Positions 42,897-51,090 of a DNA stretch of 64,000 nt are shown here, one piece after another. A model generated the notes under the pieces. That model saw only the letters and a program-made list of their open reading frames with translations, did not search any database and had not been told where the DNA came from. The translations under genes and the position numbers were made by a program. Every line of letters begins with the position of its first letter. Position 1 is the first letter of the stretch. This stretch comes from Variovorax sp. J2L1-78 (GTDB taxonomy: Bacteria; Pseudomonadota; Gammaproteobacteria; Burkholderiales; Burkholderiaceae_C): NCBI RefSeq assembly GCF_030317205.1, contig NZ_JASZYB010000002.1, positions 734,501 through 798,500 of the forward strand, in the 5' to 3' direction.

Positions 42897-43110
42897 GATC
42901 GGCCCATCGCTGGCGCATGCATTCGACGCGATGGCGCCGGGCGCCACGAGGTTGGCCGTCATGCCATCGAAGTCCTTGTCCTTGAGCTCGCCGATGGTCT
43001 CGCCCAGCAGCGGGCCGGGGATGCCGGCCGCGTTGAGCAGCACGTCGGCGCGTCCGCCCGACCAGGCGAGGAACACTTCCATCGCCGCGGCGACGGCCGA
43101 CTCGTCGCTG
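42897..43110 (-). pseudogene. Decayed, internally deleted copy of an SDR gene
   Basis: Read on the minus strand this stretch carries SDR fragments almost identical to the gene at 44060-44872: ESAVAAAMEVFLAWSGGRAD, AAGIPGPLLGETIGELKDKD, then an abrupt join to TANLVAPGAIA. About 210 bases corresponding to 44305-44516 of the intact gene are missing at the join, and both ends are lost. Over the 137 bases of the longer matching block I count about six differences. It is the relic of a duplication or of a related gene that once stood here. Confidence 0.8.
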
Positions 43111-43249
43111 ACCTTCCCTTTTTTATGCGGTCTTTGCGCGAGGCGGCCAAAGCTTTGCACCCTCTTGATGCCCGTTGCTCGACAGTGTCGTCCGGCTGCC
43201 GACCCGGCAGACATGAACGACAACGGCCGATGGCCCCAACGGAATCCCC

Positions 43250-43999
43250 ATGCAAAAACGCACCCTTCGCACCACCCTCTGCGTCGCCCTCGCTACCCTG
43301 CCGATGCTCGCCAGCGCACAGCTGACGGCCAATGTGGCACTCACGAGCAACTACAAGTTCCGCGGGCAGGACCAGGACACGGGCCGCACGCGTGCCTTCA
43401 AGCCGGCGATCCAGGGCGGCTTCGACTACGCCTTCGGCGAGAGCGGCTGGTACGTGGGCAACTGGAACTCCAGCGTCAACTGGCTGTCGGGCAACAGCAT
43501 CGAGAGCGACCTGTACGGGGGTTACAAATTCACCGCCGGTGGCGTGAACTGGGACGTGGGCGCGTTGACCTACATCTACCCGGGTGCCAAGGGCGCCAAC
43601 ACCACCGAGCTGTACGGTGCCGGCAGCTTCGGTCCGCTGACGCTGAAGTACTCGCACACGATCTCCAAGGACTACTTCGGCTGGGCCGGTGAGAGCTCGG
43701 GCTCGGGTTACAAGGGCCGCAACACGGGGTACCTGAACCTGGCGTTCGCACAGGAAGTGGCGCCCTCGTTGACGCTGAAGGCGGCGGTGGGCTACACGCG
43801 CTTCAATGGCGGCATCAAGGACTACACGGCCCTGACCAGCAGCAAGATCCCGAACTACGTGGACTACGCGCTGGGCGTGTCGTACGACTTCGGCAGCGGT
43901 GTCGCGCTGTACGGCGGCGTGCAGGGTGCCAACAAGAAGGACTACTTCGGCTTCGTGAACAAGACGCGTGGCATCGTCACCCTCAGCAAGACGCTGTGA
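43250..43999 (+). CDS. TorF family putative porin
   Basis: A 249-residue outer-membrane beta-barrel protein. A signal peptide ends MLASAQ; the mature part starts with LTANVALTSNYKFRGQDQD, the hallmark of the TIGR02001/Gcw_chp TorF family, and shows alternating amphipathic strands such as GGYKFTAGGVNWDVGALTYIY and PNYVDYALGVSYDFGSG. The C-terminus is TLSKTL rather than the usual terminal Phe. Its substrate is unknown. The start is placed at the ATG at 43250; upstream lie a T-rich patch and the SDR relic. Confidence 0.88.
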   Translation: MQKRTLRTTLCVALATLPMLASAQLTANVALTSNYKFRGQDQDTGRTRAFKPAIQGGFDYAFGESGWYVGNWNSSVNWLSGNSIESDLYGGYKFTAGGVNWDVGALTYIYPGAKGANTTELYGAGSFGPLTLKYSHTISKDYFGWAGESSGSGYKGRNTGYLNLAFAQEVAPSLTLKAAVGYTRFNGGIKDYTALTSSKIPNYVDYALGVSYDFGSGVALYGGVQGANKKDYFGFVNKTRGIVTLSKTL

Positions 44000-44059
44000 G
44001 GCCGTCCGGCCGATGCAAGACGCCCCCGGCGCCCCGCAGGCGCATGGACGGTCAACGAC

Positions 44060-44872
44060 TCACACGATCACGCCACCATCCACCACGATCTCCTGCCCGG
44101 TGATGTTGCGTCCGCCTTCGCCCGCCAGGAAGCGCACGGCGGCGACCACGTCGGCGGTGTCGTTGGTCCGCTGCAGCGCGACGCCGAGCGATTGCACGTA
44201 GCGCTCCAGCACCACGGCTTCGCTCACGCCTTCGGCCTCGGCCTGGTCGGCCCATCGCTGGCGCATGCGGTCGACCGCGATGGCGCCGGGCGCCACGAGG
44301 TTGGCCGTCACGCCATGCTTGCCGACTTCCAGCGCGGCGCTGCGCGTCAGGCCGCGCAGTGCCCACTTCGAACTCGCGTAGCTGGCGCGGCCGGCGCGCC
44401 CGCGCATGCCGTGGTTGCCGCCGATGTTGATGACCCGCCCGTTGCCTTGCCGGCACATCACCGGCAGCAGGTGCGACATCAGCAGGAAGGGGCCGCGCAG
44501 GTTGGTCGCCATCACGGCGTCGAAGTCCTTGACCTTGAGCTCGCCGATGGTTTCGCCCAGCAGCGGGCCGGGGATGCCGGCCGCGTTGACAAGCACGTCG
44601 GCGCGGCCGCCCGACCAGGCGAGGAACACCTCCATCGCCGCGGCGACGGCCGACTCGTCGCAGACGTCCGTCGACAGGATGCAGGTGCGGCGGCCCAGGG
44701 CGCGGATCGCCGTGGCCGTTTCTTCCAGCGCCTCGGTGCGCCGGCCCAGGATGCCGACGTCGCAGCCGTCCTCGGCCAGCGCGATGGCGATGGCCCGGCC
44801 GGAGCCGCTGCCGGCCCCGGTGACGAGTGCGAACCGGTTCGCCGTCGACGGCTCGTGATCGTTCGCGCTCAT
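44060..44872 (-). CDS. SDR family oxidoreductase, last gene of the TonB operon
   Basis: A 270-residue classical SDR. Nucleotide-binding TGAGSGSGRAIA, the Asp-containing LSTDVCDESAVAA, VLVNAAGIPGP, the INIGGNHGM strand and catalytic YASSK (SYASSKWALRG) are present; note that the usual catalytic Ser of the IGGNHG strand is replaced by Gly/Asn. It ends ITGQEIVVDGGVIV. A paralogue is at 53831 and a decayed copy at 42897. The ATG overlaps the stop of the dioxygenase gene by four bases, so it is the distal gene of the operon that begins with the TonB receptor. Confidence 0.88.
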   Translation of the reverse strand: MSANDHEPSTANRFALVTGAGSGSGRAIAIALAEDGCDVGILGRRTEALEETATAIRALGRRTCILSTDVCDESAVAAAMEVFLAWSGGRADVLVNAAGIPGPLLGETIGELKVKDFDAVMATNLRGPFLLMSHLLPVMCRQGNGRVINIGGNHGMRGRAGRASYASSKWALRGLTRSAALEVGKHGVTANLVAPGAIAVDRMRQRWADQAEAEGVSEAVVLERYVQSLGVALQRTNDTADVVAAVRFLAGEGGRNITGQEIVVDGGVIV

Positions 44873-45738
44873 GCGGCCGCCTTGTCGAAGTAGCGCGCGC
44901 GCGCATGGGCCTGCGCCTTGTAGATGGAACTCCCGGCGCGCGACGGGAAGGGCAGCTTGATGTAGTGGGGCTCGGTGCGCACCTCGCTCGTGGCCGGGCC
45001 GGTCAGCAGGCGCGCGTTGTACTCGTCCCAGTCGACGTCGTAGAACAGCGGGAAGGCATCGCTGGCCGCGTACTCGAGGAACAGGATGCGGCGCTGCCGG
45101 CCGGAGCGGTTGGCGCCCGAGCCGTGCATCGTCATCGGGTGGTGGATCGACACCGTGCCGGCCGCGCCGACCAGCGACGCGGCGCCGCCGATGTCCACCT
45201 TCTGCGCGGCGATGTCCACCGCGCCGACGAAGCCCAGCTCCGGGTCGTGGTGGTCGAACAGCGGCCCCTTGTGGCTACCGGGCAGCACCTGCATCGCGCC
45301 GTTCTCGAGCGACACGTCGTCGATCATCACCGACGCGACGCAGGTCGACATGTTGGTGTGCGGCGCGAAGGCCCAGTCCTGGTGCCACTCGAGCGGCGAG
45401 CCCTCGCGCGCGGCCTTCATGTTGATCTTGCTGTGGCTCAGGCGCATGTTCTCGCCGCAGATGCGCTGCACCAGCGTGAAGATCGCCGGGTGCTTCGCCA
45501 ACGCGAAGTACAGCGGGTCGACACGGTGCGGCTTCTTGAGCCGCTGGACCATCGGCACTTCGGGCGTGTGGGCTGCCTCGAAGTCGAAGAGCGAATTCTC
45601 TTCGGTCAGGCCGGTGGCCTGCGCGGCGATGCGGTCGGTGGTGGCCTGCAACTCGGCCACCTCGGCGGGGTTGAGCGCGTCGGGGATGAGCACGTAGCCT
45701 TGCGCCTGGTACTGCGCATACATCGTCTCGATGTTCAT
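44869..45738 (-). CDS. Phytanoyl-CoA dioxygenase family protein (Fe(II)/2-oxoglutarate type)
   Basis: A 289-residue PhyH-family oxygenase. The iron-binding facial triad is visible as H119-x-D121 in LEWHQDWAFAP and H205 in MTMHGSGANRS, with an Arg a few residues later for 2-oxoglutarate. The N-terminal YQAQGYVLIPDALNPAEVAEL segment is typical. Such enzymes hydroxylate fatty-acyl-CoAs, ectoine, amino acids or secondary metabolites. In this operon it probably hydroxylates or opens the compound imported by the TonB receptor. ATGA overlaps with both neighbours. Confidence 0.9.
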   Translation of the reverse strand: MNIETMYAQYQAQGYVLIPDALNPAEVAELQATTDRIAAQATGLTEENSLFDFEAAHTPEVPMVQRLKKPHRVDPLYFALAKHPAIFTLVQRICGENMRLSHSKINMKAAREGSPLEWHQDWAFAPHTNMSTCVASVMIDDVSLENGAMQVLPGSHKGPLFDHHDPELGFVGAVDIAAQKVDIGGAASLVGAAGTVSIHHPMTMHGSGANRSGRQRRILFLEYAASDAFPLFYDVDWDEYNARLLTGPATSEVRTEPHYIKLPFPSRAGSSIYKAQAHARARYFDKAAA

Positions 45739-46565
45739 GATGTCTTTTCCTTTTCGAATGAGGGATCGGCGGCGGTGCCGTCGATCGGCAGGTCGGTCAC
45801 GACCATGTGCGCCTTGTAGTGGGTGATGCACAGCGGCAACCGGGCCTGGCGGGCGGCCAGCTGGGCGGTCGCACCGCAGGCCCAGAACACGGGCAGTTCG
45901 TCGTCGTGCAGCTCGGTGAGCCCGTGGCCGCCATAGGACCGCGCGAGGTCGTCGATGCCGATCAACGACGGCCAGCCGATGTGCACCGGCTCGCCGTGGA
46001 ACTGCGGGTAGCGCTGCGACACGGTGATCGCGCGGATCGCGTCGGCCGCGCGCAGCGCGCGCATCGACACCACCAGCGGGCCGCCGAAGCGCCCGGCCGG
46101 CTTGGTCTCGATGCCGGTCACGTACATCGCCGAGACGCTGCCCTCGTCGATGTGGCGCAGCCGCACGCCCTGGCGCTGCAGCACGGCCTCGAACGAGAAC
46201 GAGCAGCCCAGCACGAAGGCCACCAGGTCGTCGCGCCAGACCGTGGCGATCTCGCGCGGCGTGTCGACCAGCTCGCCGTCGCGGAAGACCATGTAGCCGC
46301 CGACGTCGGTGCGCAGGTCGAGGTCGGCCGCGATGCCGGGAATGTGCGGCGAGCCCGGTTCGCTGCGGCCCAGCAGCGGCAGCGCCTGCGGGTTGAGCGC
46401 GCAGTACGCCGCGAAGTCGTCGGCGTGTTCGGCCGGCACGATCATCAGGTTGCCCTGCACATGCCCGCGCGCCACCGTGTTGGTGAAACCACGGAAGGCG
46501 CCGCTGCGGATCGCCGCGCGCACGGCGGACGGCGATTCGGTGTCGAAGTCGGGTGGCGCGCTCAT
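45735..46565 (-). CDS. DUF1445 protein, D-glutamate cyclase / putative hydro-lyase family
   Basis: A 276-residue cytosolic protein. The segments TPSAVRAAIRSGAFRGFTNT-like SPSAVRAAIRSGAFRGFT, GHVQGNLMIVP, DLVAFVLGCSFSFEAVL and the GIETKPAGRFGGPLVVSMR strand are the conserved blocks of the DUF1445 family as I recall them. The mammalian member converts D-glutamate to 5-oxo-D-proline; most bacterial members are only called putative hydro-lyases. It is coupled by ATGA to TonB upstream and to the dioxygenase downstream, an unusual operon partner set. Confidence 0.85.
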   Translation of the reverse strand: MSAPPDFDTESPSAVRAAIRSGAFRGFTNTVARGHVQGNLMIVPAEHADDFAAYCALNPQALPLLGRSEPGSPHIPGIAADLDLRTDVGGYMVFRDGELVDTPREIATVWRDDLVAFVLGCSFSFEAVLQRQGVRLRHIDEGSVSAMYVTGIETKPAGRFGGPLVVSMRALRAADAIRAITVSQRYPQFHGEPVHIGWPSLIGIDDLARSYGGHGLTELHDDELPVFWACGATAQLAARQARLPLCITHYKAHMVVTDLPIDGTAADPSFEKEKTS

Positions 46566-47308
46566 GGCGAGACGAACTGCACGGTGACGGTGAAGACATG
46601 GTCGCTGCTGCCCGGCCAGGCGTCGCCCGGCCAGGCCGGGTACTTGCCGTTGCGCACGATCTGCAGCGCCTGCTTGTCGAGGATCGGCGAGCCTGCGCTG
46701 CGCTCGATCTCCGCATCCTTCATGGTTCCGTCGCGCCCCAGCGTGAAGCGCACGACGCTTGCGCCTTCGGGCCGCAGGCGCCGTGCATCGCCCGAGGTCG
46801 GGTATTCGGTGATGCTGCGGATGTAGCCGCGCAGACGTCCGACGTAGCCGGCCTCGATGTTGGCGTTGTTGACCGGTGGCGGCGCGGGTGCGGGCACGGG
46901 CGGCGTCGGCACCGGCGGCGGGGCCGGTGCCACGGGCGGCGGTGGTGGCGGCGGCGGCACGGGCGCCGGTGCGGGCGAAGGCGACGGGGCCGGCACCGGG
47001 GCCGGTGCGGGCGGCAGCGGACGCGGCAGGGGCGGCGTCACCGGCTTGGGCGGAGGCGGCGGTGGTGGGGGAGGCGGCGGCGGCGGAGGCACCTCGGGCG
47101 GCACTTCTTCCGCCTGAAGGGTCACCACGGTCGGCGCGTCGGGCGGCGGTGGGTTGGGCGCGAGTTCGGGCCGCGGCATCATCGCCAGCGCCACCACGGC
47201 GGCGGCGGTGGCCGCCAGCGCGAAACCGATCGAGGCGCGCTCGAACGGATCGCGCGCCGTCATCGGCCGAAACACCCGGCGCCCGTCGTGACTCGGGAAA
47301 TCGCTCAC
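46562..47308 (-). CDS. tonB: TonB energy-transducing protein
   Basis: A 248-residue TonB. A cytoplasmic stretch precedes one membrane helix (ASIGFALAATAAAVVALAMM), followed by a long Pro-rich rod (about residues 50-147, including an uninterrupted run of 14 prolines) and a C-terminal TonB domain (YVGRLRGYIRSITEYP...VVRFTLGRDGTM..AEIERSAGSPILDKQAL). It carries proton-motive energy to outer-membrane receptors. It is encoded with its own ExbB/ExbD and receptor, so it is probably dedicated to that receptor. Confidence 0.93.
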   Translation of the reverse strand: MSDFPSHDGRRVFRPMTARDPFERASIGFALAATAAAVVALAMMPRPELAPNPPPPDAPTVVTLQAEEVPPEVPPPPPPPPPPPPPPKPVTPPLPRPLPPAPAPVPAPSPSPAPAPVPPPPPPPPVAPAPPPVPTPPVPAPAPPPVNNANIEAGYVGRLRGYIRSITEYPTSGDARRLRPEGASVVRFTLGRDGTMKDAEIERSAGSPILDKQALQIVRNGKYPAWPGDAWPGSSDHVFTVTVQFVSP

Positions 47309-47715
47309 GGCTGGCGCTTGGTGATGATGGACGCCGCTGGCATCCCCGCGGCCTTGAGCTGGTCCAGCAGCTCGACGAGCGTCTGCAGGTTCGAGCTGCC
47401 GTCGCCGGCGATGATCACCTTGGCCGGCTTGGGGCCGGCCGCGGCCTTGAGGCGGTCGGCGATCTGCGCCATCGGCGCCGGCTTGCCGTCGACGTAGACC
47501 GCACCGGTGCGGTCGATCGTCAGCGTGATGCGCAGCGGCTCGTCCTTGACCGGATCGGGCTTGGCCGAACCCGGCAGCGCCACGTTCAGCCCGAGCGCCG
47601 GCAGCACGTTGGTGCTGATGAGCACGAAGAACACCAGCAGGAACATCATCACGTCGATCATCGGAATGATCTCGATGCGCGCGCGGCGCTCCTTGCGTTG
47701 GGGGAAGGCTCTCAT
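47305..47715 (-). CDS. exbD: Biopolymer transport protein ExbD
   Basis: A 136-residue ExbD with the N-terminal KERRARIEIIPMIDVMMFLLVFFVLI helix, containing the essential Asp in PMIDVMMF, and a periplasmic domain (RITLTIDRTGAVYVDGKPAP, KVIIAGDGSSNLQTLVELLD). The ATG at 47715 is 13 bases after the exbB stop. Its own stop overlaps the tonB start by four bases. Confidence 0.94.
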   Translation of the reverse strand: MRAFPQRKERRARIEIIPMIDVMMFLLVFFVLISTNVLPALGLNVALPGSAKPDPVKDEPLRITLTIDRTGAVYVDGKPAPMAQIADRLKAAAGPKPAKVIIAGDGSSNLQTLVELLDQLKAAGMPAASIITKRQP

Positions 47716-47728
47716 GGCGGGCTCCGGG

Positions 47729-48325
47729 TCACTCGGTCGCTTCGAGCAGGAAGCCCTTGAAGTCCTCCGTGATGCATTCGCCCAGGCGGTGCAGCACGTT
47801 GTGGCCCAGCAGGCCGTACAGCGCGGTGCCGATGCCGATCGCCGTGGCGAACAGCGCCGAGCCGATGCCGCGGCTGACCGCCGACGGGTCGGACACGCCA
47901 CCGGCGGACAGCGCCTGGAAGGTGTCCATGATCCCGAGGATCGTGCCCAGGAGGCCGAGCAGCGGCGCCGCCGTGACGATGGTGTCGAGGATCCACAGGC
48001 CGCGGTTGACCTTGCCGTCCACGCGCAGGAAGAGCGCGGCCGACAGGTCCTCGATGCGGCTGCGCGTGACCGCGCCCTTGCGCTGCACGGCGACGTACTC
48101 CTGCATGGAAAGCGTCAGCACGTCGCGGCCCGGCGCGAGCTCGGGCAGCGGATGGCTCGCATCGCGCGCCATCGCCGTGGCGATCGCCTTGGCGATGCGC
48201 GTGCGCCGCGACATCAGGTGCACGTAGTACACGAGCCGCTCCAGGATCACGAAGGTGAGAATGGCGATGCCCGCGTACAGCAGGTTGATCGTGGCGGCGT
48301 GCAGGAAGTCCTGGCTGATTTGCAT
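47729..48325 (-). CDS. exbB: Biopolymer transport protein ExbB (MotA/TolQ/ExbB family)
   Basis: A 198-residue proton-channel subunit with three membrane segments: LLYAGIAILTFVILERLVYY near the N-terminus, then VNRGLWILDTIVTAAPLLGLLGTILG and GIGSALFATAIGIGTALYGLLGHN. The TAAPLLGLLGTILGIMDTF and ATAIGIGTALYG stretches are family signatures. It forms the energising complex with ExbD and TonB, and follows the receptor gene by 13 bases. Confidence 0.94.
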   Translation of the reverse strand: MQISQDFLHAATINLLYAGIAILTFVILERLVYYVHLMSRRTRIAKAIATAMARDASHPLPELAPGRDVLTLSMQEYVAVQRKGAVTRSRIEDLSAALFLRVDGKVNRGLWILDTIVTAAPLLGLLGTILGIMDTFQALSAGGVSDPSAVSRGIGSALFATAIGIGTALYGLLGHNVLHRLGECITEDFKGFLLEATE

Positions 48326-48338
48326 GGTGCGTGAGTCC

Positions 48339-50705
48339 TCAGAAGCCGACCGAGAAGGTCAGCATCGCGGCGAAGGTGTTGGCCACCACGTAGGTGGGCT
48401 GGGAAGCGGCGATGAGCGTGCCGTTGGTGCCGCGCGTGGCGACCGCGTTGGTGGTCGAGCTGTTCACGCCCGACAGGTACTTGCGGTTGCCCAGGTTCAG
48501 CAGGTTCAGGCGCAGTTCGGGCTTGGTGAAGCCATAGGTCGGGTTGCTGGCGAAGCGGTAGCCGACGGCGGCGTCCACCGTGGTGTACGACGGGATCTGC
48601 TGGTCGTTCATGAGCGTGGCGTACTGCTTGCCCACGTACTTGATGCCCAGGTTGCCGAAGAAGGTGCCGTTGTCGTAGTCGACCGCCAGCGCCGCCTGCA
48701 TCTTCGGTGCGCGCACTGCTTCCTTGCCGGTGGTCGGCAGGTAGTCGCCCGAGACCGGGATGTTGCTGTCGATGCGCGTCTTCATCAGCTCCAGCGACGC
48801 ATAGGGGCGGAAGTTCTTGTAGGGGCGCATGCCGGCCTCGAAGTCGATGCCGTAGGCGCTCTGCTTGCCGCCGTTGATCGGCGACGCCACGCAGCCCGGG
48901 TCGCACACCTGCGCCGAGATCTGGCGGTTGTTGAACTTGTAGGCGAACACCGAGCTCGCCAGGCTGTAGACCGGGCCCTGGTAGCGGTAGCCGGCCTCGA
49001 TCGAGTTGGAGGTTTCCGATGGCTGCCCGGGGTTCTCGCGCGTGGTCGTCGCACCCGTGGTGGCGTTGTAGCGCGGGTAGAGCGCGCCGGCCGGCAGGAT
49101 GCGGTAGCCGCGAGCGACCGTGGCGAACACCGAGCTCGTGTCGTCGAGCTTGTAGCGGATCGCGGCCGTCGGCAGCACGGGGTTGTTCGAGGCCTCGGTC
49201 TCGGGCACCGAGCTGGGCACCCGGTTGATGCCTTCGCGGTTGAGCCACAGCTTCTTGATGCCGACGTCGATCGCCAGCCGGTCGCCCATCAGGCTGATGG
49301 TGTCGCCCGCGAACAGCGCGTAGAAGTTGTCGCGCGTGTCCTGGTTCCATTGCTGCACCACGTCGCCGTTCGCGGTGCGGATGTTGTACGAGGTGCCGCT
49401 CACGCTGGCCGGCGTGCCGTCGGCGTTGAGCAGGCTGTACGGCCGGTAGAGCTGGTCGCGCGAATGCTGGGCCCACACGCCGGCGACCAGCGTGTGGTTG
49501 TCGAGTTGGTAGGTGCCCTTGGTCGTGATGCCGGTGCGGATGTTCTTCTCGATGATCGGGTTGTAGAACGAGACGTTGGTGTCGGTGGTCGTTCCGTTGC
49601 CGTTCAGGTCGACTGCGCTCACGCGGTTGCCGTAGGCCACCGATCGTTCGTTCAGCGTGCCGGCCGAGCCCGAGCCGCCGTAGCCGTAGAAGAGGTAGGG
49701 CGTCACGTTGACGGTGAGCTTGTCGTTCACGCGCAGGTCGCTTGGCGCCGAGAGCAGCACGTTCTCCCACGGGTTCTGCAGCGACTTGTAGTAGTTCAGG
49801 CTGCCGCGCGTGTAGGTGCTGTCGTAGTTGGTGCTGGCGCCCTTGACGCCATCGGCGTTCCATTGCGCCAGCGTCGGGTTCTTGTACACGTCGCGCATGA
49901 TCTTCGAGTAGGTCAGCGCGATGCGCGTGCGGCTGCCGCCGCCCCATTCCTGCACCGCGCCGAAGGCCAGATGCTGCTTGCGGTCGTCGCCCGGGCCGCG
50001 GAAGTGGTCGGCGTCGATCTGCGAGATCGAGCCGAAGGCGCGGAAGCCGCTGTCGCCGATCTCGCCGGTCTCGCCGCGCAGGAAGATGCGGCGTGCGTTG
50101 TCGGTGCCGATCGAGGTCGTCAGCAGGCCGCCGCGGGTCTTGGACGGCGTGTGCAGGAAGATGTCGACGATGCCGCCGGTGGCCGTGACGTTGGGCGAGA
50201 CCAGGTCGGCGGAGCCCTGGTTCAGCGTCACCACGTCGGTGTTCTCGGTGTCGATGTACTGGCCGGGGAACACCGACCAGTTCGAGGCCACGCTCATCGG
50301 CATGCCCTCGAAGTTGAAGCCCATCTGCCCGCCATCGAAGCCGCGCACCGAGATCACGCCGGGGCTCAGGCCCCACGCATCGCTCGGCGCCGCGTTGGCC
50401 CCCGGCGACAGCTTGAGCAGCTGGAACACGTCGGCCGACGGCTGCTGCTTCTGGATGAAGTCGCGCGTGACCGAGCTCTTGGCCTTGGGCACGTTCTCGT
50501 CGACCATCAGCCCACCGCTGAGCTCCTTGCGCGTGACGCCGGTGGCCGAGGGTGTGTCGTCCGGATTCGCGTTGGTGGCACCGGTGGCGCTCACGCGGCC
50601 GATGTCGGTCCTCTCCTGTGTCGCGGTGGGGGTCGGCAAGGCCGTCTGTGCACAGGCCGCAGCCGCGGCCGTGGCCAGGACGGTGGCGATGAATTCGGTC
50701 TTCAT
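48339..50705 (-). CDS. TonB-dependent outer membrane receptor
   Basis: A 788-residue TonB-dependent receptor. A signal peptide (ending AAACAQ) is followed by a plug domain with LSPGVISVRGFDGGQMGFNFEGMP and the NQGSADLVSPNVTATGGIVD segment, then a 22-strand barrel (for example ETSNSIEAGYRYQGPVYSLASSVF split over two strands) ending in a Phe (LTFSVGF). No N-terminal STN signalling domain is present. Because tonB, exbB and exbD follow in the same operon with catabolic enzymes and no siderophore genes, a carbon or nitrogen substrate is likelier than iron. Confidence 0.93.
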   Translation of the reverse strand: MKTEFIATVLATAAAAACAQTALPTPTATQERTDIGRVSATGATNANPDDTPSATGVTRKELSGGLMVDENVPKAKSSVTRDFIQKQQPSADVFQLLKLSPGANAAPSDAWGLSPGVISVRGFDGGQMGFNFEGMPMSVASNWSVFPGQYIDTENTDVVTLNQGSADLVSPNVTATGGIVDIFLHTPSKTRGGLLTTSIGTDNARRIFLRGETGEIGDSGFRAFGSISQIDADHFRGPGDDRKQHLAFGAVQEWGGGSRTRIALTYSKIMRDVYKNPTLAQWNADGVKGASTNYDSTYTRGSLNYYKSLQNPWENVLLSAPSDLRVNDKLTVNVTPYLFYGYGGSGSAGTLNERSVAYGNRVSAVDLNGNGTTTDTNVSFYNPIIEKNIRTGITTKGTYQLDNHTLVAGVWAQHSRDQLYRPYSLLNADGTPASVSGTSYNIRTANGDVVQQWNQDTRDNFYALFAGDTISLMGDRLAIDVGIKKLWLNREGINRVPSSVPETEASNNPVLPTAAIRYKLDDTSSVFATVARGYRILPAGALYPRYNATTGATTTRENPGQPSETSNSIEAGYRYQGPVYSLASSVFAYKFNNRQISAQVCDPGCVASPINGGKQSAYGIDFEAGMRPYKNFRPYASLELMKTRIDSNIPVSGDYLPTTGKEAVRAPKMQAALAVDYDNGTFFGNLGIKYVGKQYATLMNDQQIPSYTTVDAAVGYRFASNPTYGFTKPELRLNLLNLGNRKYLSGVNSSTTNAVATRGTNGTLIAASQPTYVVANTFAAMLTFSVGF

Positions 50706-50944
50706 GGGTGGGTTTCCGGTACGGTTGAAAACGTTGAAGTGGCGGCTCGCCGTGCGGCGGGCCGAAGCGCGTGGCGCGGGATACGTTGCAAGGCCAGGTC
50801 AATTTATCGAGAAGGCCCTCGTCGAAGAATTGCTTTTTTCGTCGGTGCATCACGCACGGACCGCTACGTGGCAGCGCCTCAGGGGTGCTGGGTGCGCAAA
50901 AGGCCGTGCGTTCTCTTTTTCGAGATGGGCCTCGACAAAATGGC

Positions 50945-50960
50945 AACGCGTCGACGCGTT
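50945..50960. promoter_or_regulatory. Perfect 16-base palindrome, candidate operator
   Basis: AACGCGTCGACGCGTT is identical to its reverse complement. It lies 240 bases upstream of the receptor start; the motif CAACGCG recurs about 25 bases away near 50978. No regulator gene is adjacent. Confidence 0.4.
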
Positions 50961-51035
50961 CCCACGGGTGAAAAAGCAACGCGCCAATGGCAGGCGGCCT
51001 GCTGCTGTGCTCCAGTGCCGGACCCACAAAGCAGA

Positions 51036-51059
51036 AGGCCGCGCATTGCTGCGCGGCCT
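51036..51059 (-). terminator. Rho-independent-type terminator of the aldehyde dehydrogenase operon
   Basis: AGGCCGCGC pairs perfectly with GCGCGGCCT across a 6-base loop, 32 bases after the ALDH stop on the minus strand, followed by TTCTGCTTTG. The 9-bp GC stem plus moderate T content make this a likely end of the seven-gene operon. Confidence 0.65.
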
Positions 51060-51090
51060 CGATGACCAGCTCAACCGATGGACGACAGCG

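Larger units (their letters stand above)
50706..51090. promoter_or_regulatory. Gap between TonB-receptor operon promoter and aldehyde dehydrogenase terminator
   Basis: A 385-base region without a supported gene. It contains the ALDH terminator (51036-51059) at one end, a perfect 16-base palindrome (50945-50960) in the middle, an AT-richer patch around 50795-50840 that could hold the receptor promoter, and no Fur-box-like sequence that I can see. Confidence 0.55.

Noticed and set aside
45739..46716. Apparent 615-residue protein extending the dioxygenase N-terminally
   Set aside because: The extension overlaps the DUF1445 and tonB genes in another frame and is arginine-rich; the dioxygenase starts at 45738 with a normal N-terminus.
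46857..47117. Glycine-rich PE-PGRS-like frame opposite tonB
   Set aside because: It is the antisense reading of the proline codons of TonB, not a gene.
50706..51090. Fur box or other iron-responsive site upstream of the TonB receptor
   Set aside because: I looked for a GATAATGATAATCATTATC-like pattern and found none, so iron control is not supported.
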